DNA of 7,766 bases from Cycloclasticus sp. (GTDB lineage Bacteria; Pseudomonadota; Gammaproteobacteria; Methylococcales; Cycloclasticaceae). The notes beneath the pieces are model-generated. The model saw only the letters and a list, made by a program, of their open reading frames with translations, ran no database searches and had not been told where the DNA came from. The position numbers and the translations under genes were made by a program. The stretch covers positions 1 to 7,766 of the forward strand of contig JAGPVU010000179.1 of the NCBI GenBank assembly GCA_018066825.1, read 5' to 3'. Shown here in pieces: positions 1 through 6,950 of this stretch. Within the stretch, counting starts at the first letter, position 1. Every line of letters begins with the position of its first letter.

Positions 1-704
1 ATGGCTTTAAGGTATTGAATGTCTTTATGTAAAGCAGGGTTAACGGCAATAATACCGTAAGGGTTTTTTAGCAACACACCGCCACTGTGTAACAACGCTA
101 AGGACAGCTTATCCTGGTACGCGAGCCAAGTGCCACGGTCGGTTAGTGTATAAGCGCCTAGTTCATTGGCCATTAATAGTACATTCCCCATGCCTTGTCC
201 TGCTTCTTTGTACCACTTTCCAGTAGGGCGAATGGTGGCGTGCTTCCAAATAATCAACTCTTTTTGGTGGGTGCCTGAATGGTCGCCGCGGGAAACAAAC
301 GTTGATTTACTTAACGCGATTTTTTTGAAGGCGTTACGGCTGCTATTAGTGCCTTTGACCCCGGCAGGGTCATGGGTTGGGCCGACTAAAACAAAGTCAT
401 TTTCCATCACGTCCCGACGATTAACACCGAAGCCTTCGGCGGTAAATACATTTTCTGCTTGTCTGGCGTGCACCATAACAACATCGGCATCACCATTTTT
501 TGCGAGCTGTAAGGCCTTGCCTGTCCCAACGGCAATTACATTGACTTCAACCCCCGTTTGTTTAGTAAACGCAGGCAGTAACACGGCCAATAAGCCCGAA
601 TTTTCAGTGCTGGTTGTGGTCGCTAGACGTAAGGCGTTATTAGCCCCTACAGGGAGGCTCAGTAAGCAGATAAGGAGCGCGGTTAAATAAGGTTTCTTTT
701 TCAA
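1..704 (-). CDS. tupA: TupA-like tungstate ABC transporter periplasmic binding protein (3' end off the window)
   Basis: Periplasmic solute-binding protein predicted to capture tungstate (possibly molybdate) and deliver it to an ABC permease/ATPase pair. The 234 visible residues open with a signal peptide: KKK at 2-4, a hydrophobic core at about 6-19, and likely cleavage after Ala21 or Ala24. The mature part begins with the TupA hallmark TTTS (29-32), then VGTGKAL (59-65), GDADV (71-75), SRGDHSGTH (138-146) and NPYGIIAVNP (214-223). In this family the TTTS and RGD-SGTH segments line the oxyanion site. About 30-50 C-terminal residues should lie beyond the left edge. The start is a TTG: an in-frame TAA lies 18 bases upstream (723-725), the only other near-start codon between is a CTG, and the first internal Met is at residue 77. 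Only a weak GAGA precedes the TTG. tupB/tupC would be expected downstream, outside the window. The family call is strong; tungstate over molybdate preference is inferred from the TupA motifs. Confidence 0.88.
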   Translation of the reverse strand, partial: MKKKPYLTALLICLLSLPVGANNALRLATTTSTENSGLLAVLLPAFTKQTGVEVNVIAVGTGKALQLAKNGDADVVMVHARQAENVFTAEGFGVNRRDVMENDFVLVGPTHDPAGVKGTNSSRNAFKKIALSKSTFVSRGDHSGTHQKELIIWKHATIRPTGKWYKEAGQGMGNVLLMANELGAYTLTDRGTWLAYQDKLSLALLHSGGVLLKNPYGIIAVNPALHKDIQYLKA

Positions 705-762
705 GCGGATGTTGGTTCTCAGTTAAAAAATTATGGTAACGTTGGGGGGCTATGTGGGCAAG

Positions 763-792
763 TTAAAAGGGTTACTATCGACACTTTATATT
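763..792 (+). promoter_or_regulatory. Possible sigma-70 promoter for acuI
   Basis: TATATT at 787-792 matches the -10 consensus at five of six positions. TTAAAA at 763-768 matches the -35 consensus at four of six, with an 18-base spacer. Transcription would start around 799-800, leaving a leader of about 20 bases before the acuI ATG. The region is AT-rich, so chance matches are likely; this is the best candidate in the 116-base gap between the divergent tupA and acuI genes. I saw no equally good promoter for tupA on the other strand, only a CATAAT box without a well-spaced -35. Confidence 0.3.
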
Positions 793-809
793 TGAATATT
801 TAAATTTTC

Positions 810-813
810 GGAG
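810..813 (+). promoter_or_regulatory. Shine-Dalgarno site of acuI
   Basis: GGAG followed by GAAAAAA places the ribosome-binding core 7 bases before the ATG at 821. This is good spacing and supports that start. Confidence 0.8.
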
Positions 814-820
814 AGAAAAA

Positions 821-1813
821 ATGGTTAATTCATTCAATGCAATCGTAGCACAAGATGTTGCTGGTAAAACGCTGGGGAAATTACAGCAATTAACACTTAA
901 TGAGCTACCCGAGGAAGACGTCTTAATTGCAGTGTCTTACTCGTCGCTTAACTACAAAGATGGTTTGGCAGTGACAGGGGCAAGAGAAATTTGCAAGCGC
1001 TTGCCCATGGTTTGTGGCATTGATTTAGCAGGTACGGTTGTGGCGTCACGGTCGGCAAAGTTTTCTCCTGGTGATTCGGTGTTGGTGAACGGGTATGGTT
1101 TGAGTGAACATCACTGGGGTGGTTACAGTCAAATGCAGCGCGTCAACGCAGACTTTGTGCTTAAAGTGCCAGAGACCTTTAGCTTGCAAGAAACAATGGC
1201 AATAGGAACGGCAGGCTATACAGCGATGCTGTCAGTATTAATGCTCGAGAGGCAAGGCGTTAAACCAGCGGATGGTGAAGTGCTTGTTACTGGCGCTGCC
1301 GGTGGTGTAGGCTCAGTTGCTATCGCCTTATTAGCTAACTTAGGCTATCAGGTGGTGGCTTCAACAGGTCGACCAGAAACACACGAATACCTCACGCAAT
1401 TAGGTGCTCAGGGTTTTATTGAACGCCAATCGTTAGCAGAAAAAGGCCCGCCGCTAGCAGATGAGCGTTGGGCGGCTGCGATAGATTCAGTTGGCTCCCA
1501 CACCTTAGCGAATGTTATTGCGCAAACTAAACGTAACGGTTGTGTCGCCATGTGCGGTTTAGCCGGGGGTATTGACCTGCCAAGTTCGGTGTTTCCTTTT
1601 ATTTTACGCGGTGTGGTTCTAGCGGGTATTGATTCTGTTATGGCCAGTATGGCTCTGCGAGTAGAGGCTTGGCGGCGCTTGGCGCTCGATTTGCCCAAGG
1701 ATAAAATAATGGCCATTAGCCGTGTTGAACCGATGTCTAAGGTCCCTGAGTTAGCGCAACAAATAATAGCGGGGAAAATTCGTGGCAGAGTGGTTATTGA
1801 TGTTAATGCGTAA
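821..1813 (+). CDS. acuI: AcuI/YhdH-type acrylyl-CoA reductase (NADPH), MDR family
   Basis: A 330-residue medium-chain dehydrogenase/reductase of the YhdH/YhfP/AcuI group, cytoplasmic and without structural zinc. AcuI enzymes reduce acryloyl-CoA to propionyl-CoA with NADPH. They act in 3-hydroxypropionate and dimethylsulfoniopropionate breakdown and remove toxic acryloyl-CoA. The N-terminal catalytic domain shows SSLNYKDGLA (41-50) and a GIDLAGTV segment (66-73), both typical of this group. The Rossmann domain has the dinucleotide motif VTGAAGGVGS (156-165), followed by STGR (181-184), where Ser and Arg suit the 2'-phosphate of NADPH. The C-terminal RGRVVIDV (321-328) is also typical. Length is normal for the family (about 325-330). 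The start is supported by a GGAG site 7 bases upstream. It diverges from tupA and is separated by 258 bases from the glutamate dehydrogenase, so it is probably monocistronic. No DMSP lyase or CoA-transferase gene is in view, so the physiological substrate is inferred. Older annotation would call it a quinone oxidoreductase. Confidence 0.9.
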   Translation: MVNSFNAIVAQDVAGKTLGKLQQLTLNELPEEDVLIAVSYSSLNYKDGLAVTGAREICKRLPMVCGIDLAGTVVASRSAKFSPGDSVLVNGYGLSEHHWGGYSQMQRVNADFVLKVPETFSLQETMAIGTAGYTAMLSVLMLERQGVKPADGEVLVTGAAGGVGSVAIALLANLGYQVVASTGRPETHEYLTQLGAQGFIERQSLAEKGPPLADERWAAAIDSVGSHTLANVIAQTKRNGCVAMCGLAGGIDLPSSVFPFILRGVVLAGIDSVMASMALRVEAWRRLALDLPKDKIMAISRVEPMSKVPELAQQIIAGKIRGRVVIDVNA

Positions 1814-1898
1814 GGAAAACCTCATCTCCAGTAGGTAATTAAAATCCAGCAATTTGTTGGCATTACATAGGGTGCGAAGGGATTAAGTTTTATTTCAT

Positions 1899-1919
1899 GG
1901 TCTAGACCTGGGTCGGGTC
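1899..1919. repeat. GGTC/GACC cluster with a 10-base perfect palindrome
   Basis: GGTCTAGACC (1899-1908) is a perfect palindrome. It is followed at once by TG and two tandem copies of GGGTC (1910-1914 and 1915-1919). Together this gives three GGTC and one GACC in 21 bases, so GACC can pair with any copy. It lies in the non-coding gap between acuI and the glutamate dehydrogenase, about 155 bases before the latter's ATG. It could be a regulator-binding site, a weak RNA structure or chance; there is no T-tract, so it is not a convincing terminator of acuI. The rest of the 1814-2071 gap holds only weak short inverted repeats (CCAGC/GTTGG at 1846-1860, TAATT/AATTA at 1955-1969) and no supportable gene. 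Confidence 0.35.
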
Positions 1920-2032
1920 GCTATGGGTAAGGGCTAAGTCCTGCTCGTGAGTTATAATTCTTGTAATTAGCACCTTTAAAGCAGCGTTATTTTGGATGTT
2001 TATTGCATTCAAGCAAAAACTAGAATTTCTCC

Positions 2033-2038
2033 TATACT
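2033..2038 (+). promoter_or_regulatory. Candidate -10 box for the glutamate dehydrogenase gene
   Basis: TATACT lies 33 bases before the ATG at 2072 and matches the sigma-70 -10 consensus at five of six positions. No good -35 lies at 16-18 bases: the nearest is TTCAAG at 2008-2013 with a 19-base spacer, three of six matches. The promoter could therefore depend on an activator. A second consensus-like box, TATAAT at 1953-1958, also lacks a clear -35. Confidence 0.35.
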
Positions 2039-2058
2039 ATTTCTCATAGAGTCAATTT

Positions 2059-2062
2059 GGAG
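2059..2062 (+). promoter_or_regulatory. Shine-Dalgarno site deciding the gdhB start
   Basis: GGAG sits 9 bases before the ATG at 2072. An in-frame TTG at 2057 overlaps the first G of this site and has no ribosome-binding sequence of its own, so the ATG is the likely start. The site is inside a short inverted repeat (TGGAG-AA-CTCCA, 2058-2069), whose two-base centre makes a stable RNA hairpin doubtful. Confidence 0.75.
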
Positions 2063-2071
2063 AACTCCACA

Positions 2072-5000
2072 ATGAAGGTTGAAGTAAAGCAAAAAAAACA
2101 ATTATTTACAAAATTAAGTAAGTTGGTTTTCGCTGAATTTGATAGCAAAAAAGCAACGTTGATTGATGCTTTTATCCGCGAGTACTATAGTGAAGTGACG
2201 CTACAAGACTTGCTAGAAAGAACAGCAGAAGACTTGGTAGGTTCAGCTGTAGCACATTGGCAGTTAGCGCAGACGCATAAGAAAGGTTTTAAGGTTAAGG
2301 TTTATAACCCAGTAACTGACACCGATGGTTGGGCGTCAAACTATAGCGTAATAGAAATTGTTACAGCTGACAGACCCTACCTAATTAACTCTTTGACGAT
2401 GAACCTGAATCAGCGGGGGCTTACCTGCCATTTTGTTGTACACCCTATTATCGATGTATGCCGAGATAAATCGGGCGCACTAACAAAACCTAAATTGAAA
2501 GATAAGGTTACAAAAGAGGCATTTATTCGCCTTGAAATTGATCGTCAAGGGATTGAAGGTAATGAGTTGGCGTTAATTCAAGCGCAGGTCCATAAGGTAC
2601 TGCAACACTGTGAAGCAGTTAATGAAGATTGGTTGTACAGTCTCGAAAAGCTCTCTGAGGCAGCGAGCGCCTTAATTGATTACCCGTGTAAGGATGAAGG
2701 CCAAGACCTAGCAGAAGCAGCAGAATTTTTACAGTGGGTAGCGCAGGATAATTTTATCTTCCTAGGTTGTAGGGAATATGACTTGGTCAAAACAAAAAAA
2801 CTGGATGGTTTTAAGATTCTGGCTGGTTCTGGTCGCGGTATTTTGAGAGATGAGCTGGCGACAATTCCAACCATTGATGTGATACCTATCACCAATAAAA
2901 CCTGTGACTTTATGAGCGAGCCCTGCCCGTTGATTGTTACCAAAGCTACGACCAAGTCGATTGTGCAGCGCGCGGCTTATATGGACTATATTGGTGTTAA
3001 AAAGTTTGATAAAAATGGACAGGTTATCGGTGAATACCGATTTTTAGGTTTGTATACGTCTAAGGCGTATCAGCTACCCATCAATCAAGTGCCTTTAATA
3101 CGTAAAAAAGTGCAAAAGGTATTTAAAAACTCACGTTATAAGGTGGATAGTTACAGCGGCAGAGCATTAATGAATACCTTGGAAAGTTTGCCACGCGATG
3201 AGCTTTTTCATGCCAATGATGAAGAATTATTGACTTTAGCCCTAGGTGTTTTGCAATTAAGGGAGCGTCAGCGTATTCGCTTATTTGCTCGGTGTGACGG
3301 CTACGGTCAATTTGTGTCGATTTTGGTTTATGTGCCCAGAGATCGTTACAGCACCCGCGTTAGAAAGAAAATGGCGGCGGTTATTTGCGACACGTTAAAA
3401 ACCGATAATATAGATTTTAATATAGAGTTTAGCGAGTCAATTTTTGCGAGGGTCCATTTTACAGTTCACACGCCGGAGGATTGGTCTGGTGAGTTTAATG
3501 TTGTAGACGTTGAAAACGAAATCATAGAAGCCCTTAGGGACTGGAAAGATGACTTGGTTTCATCGCTTAACGCACAGTATGGAACAGAAAAGGGCCTGTT
3601 GCTGTTTAATCGATACGGAGAAGGTTTTGCCAGCGCGTATCAAGAAAAGTATCGCGTTGACTTTGCTATCTTGGATATTGAAAAAGCAGAAGCCTTACGT
3701 GACAAAGATGATCAGTCTATCCAAATGTCGCTTTATAAACCAGAGCAGTTGGTGAATAAAGGTCTGCAATTTAAACTAATTAACAAAGGTGCCCCCGCTC
3801 CCCTGTCGCAAACCTTGCCCGTAATAGAAAACATGGGTGTTACCGTATACGACGAGCACCCATTTGAAATAAAAGACAGTCAGTCTAACGTCAGTTATTG
3901 GGTGCATGATTTTGGGCTGATCTATAATGCGACATTGCCTAACTTTAAACAGCTCAAAGATAAGTTCCAGACTGTTTTTGAAAAGGTGTGGATGCAACAC
4001 GTTGAAAACGACGGCTTTAATCGTTTGGTCATTAAGGCCAACCTCGATTGGAAAAAAATCATGTTGTTGCGTGCGTATTATCTGTATTTACGCCAAACAG
4101 GTGTTACCTTTAGCCAAGCTTATGTTGAACAAACGTTAGAAAACAACCCAACGATAGCCGGTCATCTGGTGCATTTATTCGAACTAAAGTTCGAACCGCT
4201 GGTTAAGAACAGAGCTAAAAAAATGGCTCAACATGAGGCGCTGATTGCGGCAGAAATTGAAACCGTGGTGTCGTTAGATGAAGATAGGATTTTACGTCGC
4301 TATTTGAACCTAATTCAGTCAACGTTACGTACCAGTTATTATCAAGCAGGAGAAGATGCCAAGGGGATACCTTATGTCGCCTTTAAACTTGATCCAACGG
4401 CGCTGTTGGAATTACCGTCGCCGCGCCCAAAATTCGAGATCTTTGTGTACTCCCCGCGTATTGAAGGGGTGCATTTAAGGGGTGGTGATGTGGCTCGTGG
4501 TGGGCTGCGCTGGTCGGATAGAAAAGAAGACTTTAGAACCGAAGTGCTGGGGCTAATGAAAGCGCAAATGTCAAAAAATGCGGTGATCGTGCCCACAGGT
4601 GCTAAGGGTGGTTTTATCGTTAAACGTTCATTAGAGGGACTTCCTCGAGATGAAGTAATGGCTGAAGTTATTGAGTGCTATAGTATTTTTATTGGTGCTC
4701 TGCTCGACATTACTGATAACTTAAAAGGTGAGCAAGTGGTGCCACCCAGCAATGTGGTTCGATACGATAACGACGACCCTTATCTAGTCGTAGCGGCAGA
4801 TAAGGGTACGGCAACATTTTCTGATATCGCCAATGGTATCGCTATAGCCCACGGGTTTTGGCTAGGGGATGCGTTTGCTTCGGGTGGTTCGGTGGGTTAT
4901 GACCATAAAAAAATGGGTATTACTGCCAAAGGTGCTTGGGAATCGGTCAAGCGCCACTTCAGAGAGATGGGTGTTGATACGCAAACTACGGCGTTCAATG

Positions 5001-6901
5001 TCATTGGTATTGGTGATATGGGGGGCGATGTATTTGGTAACGGTATGCTGTTATCTGAAAAAATACGTTTGCAAGGGGCGTTTAATCATTTACATATTTT
5101 TCTCGACCCTAATCCAGATACGGCGGCTTCCTTTAACGAACGTCAGCGTTTATTTAACTTGCCACGCTCAAGCTGGGAAGATTATGAGAAAAAATTGATT
5201 TCAAAAGGTGGTGGTATTTATTCGCGCGCCGAAAAATCTATAACGCTGAGCCCAGAAGTACAAAAGATGCTCGATATTTCAACTAAAACCTTAACCCCGA
5301 ATGAGCTCATTCAAACGATGTTAAAAGCCCCCATCGATTTGTTGTGGAATGGGGGTATTGGCACTTACGTAAAATCCAGTAAAGAGAGCAATGACCAAGT
5401 GGGTGATCGGGCCAATGATTCGCTACGGGTGAACGGTAAAGATTTACGTTGCAAAGTTATTGGTGAAGGCGGTAATTTGGGCTTTACGCAATTAGGGCGT
5501 ATCGAATACGCAGCAAAGGGCAGAGTTAATACCGACGCCATCGATAACGCAGCAGGGGTCGATTGCTCTGATCACGAAGTAAACATCAAAATTTTGTTAA
5601 ATAAATTGGTAGAGCAAGCTAGTTTGAGTGGCAAGCAACGCGATAATTTATTGGCTAAGATGACCGATGAAGTGAGCGATTTAGTATTACGTAACAACTA
5701 CTTGCAAACCCAAGCGATTAGTATGGTCGAAAAGCAAGCGCCTGCAATGCTTGAAGTGCACGCACGATTAATTGATCGCCTGGGTCAAGAAGGGCGCCTA
5801 GATAGGCTGGTTGAGTATTTGCCAGACCATGAGGAAATAGAGCAACGTAAAACGCGTGGAGAAGGCTTGTATAGACCTGAGCTGGCGGTCGTTTTTGCCT
5901 ACAGTAAACTGTTGTTAAAAGACCTTTTCAGTGGTGCTGAGGTTTTAAAAGACGCCGGTTTTAAAGACGAACTAACCGCATATTTCCCTAGTCAGCTTAG
6001 ACGCAAACACGCAATAGCAATCAATGACCATCGTCTGCGTGACGATATTATTGTTAACCAGTTAGTTAATAGTATGGTGAATCGCTTAGGGCCTTCGTTT
6101 GCCTTTAGAATGCGAGACGAAGTGGGGGCTAGCATTGGGGATGTTATTAAGCATTATAAAATTGCTTGTGAGATTTTTAATGCAGAGAGTATGTGGCGAG
6201 ATATCGAAGCACTGGACAACCAGCTGGCACCAGAGGTTCAGGTTGAGTTGCTCATGGAGGTTCGAAAACTGATCGAACGCACGATGTTTTGGCTGCAAAG
6301 TAATCGAACCGGTACGGCATCAATTGATAACGTTATTCAAGAGTTTGGCGGTCAGGTAGAACTGATTAGTCGTGAGATAGTAGATCATGCGACGGCGGAT
6401 GAAAAAGCAGTTGTCGAAAAACGCTCAGTAGTTTATCAGTCAGCCGGTGTAGGCGAACGTCTAGCGCAGAAGATTAGTAGCTTAGAGTTGGAGTTTACTT
6501 GCCTAGATATTATTGCCGTGCAAAGTGTCGTAAAACAGGCAAAAGCGGACGTACCACAGGTGTATTTTAGTATTCGCGATGAACTAAAACTAAGTTGGTT
6601 GCATAGCAGCATTAGCCAGCTTCCACGGAAGAACTATTGGCAGTCGCTGGCTAGGTCAGCCTTACGTGATGATTTGCACGCCGAAAGCCGAGCGTTGCTG
6701 ATCTCTATTTTTCAGAGCTCGGCAAAAAAAGCATCAGTTCAGACGCGCGTGACCGCATGGTGTGAAAGTAACCGTGTGGAGATTGAGCGTTATTTACATT
6801 TACTGAATGTGATTCAGGCTGAAAATGAAACGGAAATAGAGCAATTATCGGTTATTTTGAAAGAACTGCACGCACTTGTCGAAAAAAACAAAATTAACTA
6901 A
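2072..6901 (+). CDS. gdhB: Large NAD-specific glutamate dehydrogenase (GdhB/GdhZ, L-GDH type)
   Basis: Cytoplasmic catabolic enzyme, L-glutamate + NAD+ + H2O to 2-oxoglutarate + NH4+ + NADH (EC 1.4.1.2). At 1609 residues it matches the about 1600-residue class known from Pseudomonas (gdhB) and Caulobacter (gdhZ). The N-terminal half carries ACT-like regulatory regions, one near 90-135 (IEIVTADRPYL) and one around 400-445 ending in the family motif PRDRYSTRVR (422-431). The catalytic domain begins near 800: GGDVARGGLRWSDR (804-817), Lys830 and Lys835 in a KAQMSKNA stretch, PTGAKGGF (841-848) and ADKGTATFSD (909-918). The NAD fold has GIGDMGGDVFG (979-989) with the GxGxxG glycines and Asp1012 in LDPNPD. 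NGGIGTY (1093-1099) and GEGGNLGF (1131-1138) follow, then a mostly helical C-terminal region with GLYRPELA (1265-1272). All expected motifs are present and the frame is unbroken. The ATG is preferred over an in-frame TTG 15 bases upstream because GGAG lies 9 bases before it. In relatives, arginine or other metabolites act allosterically; this sequence does not show which effector applies. Confidence 0.96.
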   Translation: MKVEVKQKKQLFTKLSKLVFAEFDSKKATLIDAFIREYYSEVTLQDLLERTAEDLVGSAVAHWQLAQTHKKGFKVKVYNPVTDTDGWASNYSVIEIVTADRPYLINSLTMNLNQRGLTCHFVVHPIIDVCRDKSGALTKPKLKDKVTKEAFIRLEIDRQGIEGNELALIQAQVHKVLQHCEAVNEDWLYSLEKLSEAASALIDYPCKDEGQDLAEAAEFLQWVAQDNFIFLGCREYDLVKTKKLDGFKILAGSGRGILRDELATIPTIDVIPITNKTCDFMSEPCPLIVTKATTKSIVQRAAYMDYIGVKKFDKNGQVIGEYRFLGLYTSKAYQLPINQVPLIRKKVQKVFKNSRYKVDSYSGRALMNTLESLPRDELFHANDEELLTLALGVLQLRERQRIRLFARCDGYGQFVSILVYVPRDRYSTRVRKKMAAVICDTLKTDNIDFNIEFSESIFARVHFTVHTPEDWSGEFNVVDVENEIIEALRDWKDDLVSSLNAQYGTEKGLLLFNRYGEGFASAYQEKYRVDFAILDIEKAEALRDKDDQSIQMSLYKPEQLVNKGLQFKLINKGAPAPLSQTLPVIENMGVTVYDEHPFEIKDSQSNVSYWVHDFGLIYNATLPNFKQLKDKFQTVFEKVWMQHVENDGFNRLVIKANLDWKKIMLLRAYYLYLRQTGVTFSQAYVEQTLENNPTIAGHLVHLFELKFEPLVKNRAKKMAQHEALIAAEIETVVSLDEDRILRRYLNLIQSTLRTSYYQAGEDAKGIPYVAFKLDPTALLELPSPRPKFEIFVYSPRIEGVHLRGGDVARGGLRWSDRKEDFRTEVLGLMKAQMSKNAVIVPTGAKGGFIVKRSLEGLPRDEVMAEVIECYSIFIGALLDITDNLKGEQVVPPSNVVRYDNDDPYLVVAADKGTATFSDIANGIAIAHGFWLGDAFASGGSVGYDHKKMGITAKGAWESVKRHFREMGVDTQTTAFNVIGIGDMGGDVFGNGMLLSEKIRLQGAFNHLHIFLDPNPDTAASFNERQRLFNLPRSSWEDYEKKLISKGGGIYSRAEKSITLSPEVQKMLDISTKTLTPNELIQTMLKAPIDLLWNGGIGTYVKSSKESNDQVGDRANDSLRVNGKDLRCKVIGEGGNLGFTQLGRIEYAAKGRVNTDAIDNAAGVDCSDHEVNIKILLNKLVEQASLSGKQRDNLLAKMTDEVSDLVLRNNYLQTQAISMVEKQAPAMLEVHARLIDRLGQEGRLDRLVEYLPDHEEIEQRKTRGEGLYRPELAVVFAYSKLLLKDLFSGAEVLKDAGFKDELTAYFPSQLRRKHAIAINDHRLRDDIIVNQLVNSMVNRLGPSFAFRMRDEVGASIGDVIKHYKIACEIFNAESMWRDIEALDNQLAPEVQVELLMEVRKLIERTMFWLQSNRTGTASIDNVIQEFGGQVELISREIVDHATADEKAVVEKRSVVYQSAGVGERLAQKISSLELEFTCLDIIAVQSVVKQAKADVPQVYFSIRDELKLSWLHSSISQLPRKNYWQSLARSALRDDLHAESRALLISIFQSSAKKASVQTRVTAWCESNRVEIERYLHLLNVIQAENETEIEQLSVILKELHALVEKNKIN

Positions 6902-6925
6902 GCGTTTGTGGCAACTCAGCTATGT

Positions 6926-6950
6926 CGTGCCGGGCGATTAGCCCGGTGTG
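6926..6950 (+). terminator. GC-rich hairpin at the convergent 3' junction, possible gdhB terminator
   Basis: CCGGGC-GATTA-GCCCGG (6930-6946) forms a perfect 6-bp GC stem with a 5-base loop, 28 bases after the gdhB stop. In the plus-strand transcript the stem can extend to 10 bp through three G-U pairs and one C-G pair. In the minus-strand transcript those wobbles become C-A mismatches, so the structure favours gdhB. The following GGTTTCAAG is a poor U-tract, so rho-independent termination is only possible. The loop contains the stop codon of the convergent hydrolase (6938-6940). Confidence 0.5.

Noticed and set aside
166..690. A 174-codon open frame on the plus strand
   Set aside because: It lies wholly antisense to the tupA-like gene, whose product has a signal peptide and recognisable family motifs; the plus-strand translation resembles no family I know and has no good ribosome site.
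1408..1716. A 102-codon minus-strand frame inside acuI
   Set aside because: Antisense shadow of a clear Rossmann-fold coding sequence, with no family resemblance.
1846..1860. CCAGC-AATTT-GTTGG as a rho-independent terminator of acuI
   Set aside because: Only a 5-bp stem with one G-U pair, and no T-tract follows.
3549..5198. Several open frames of 68-109 codons inside gdhB on both strands
   Set aside because: All overlap the uninterrupted, motif-rich glutamate dehydrogenase frame and look like out-of-frame shadows.
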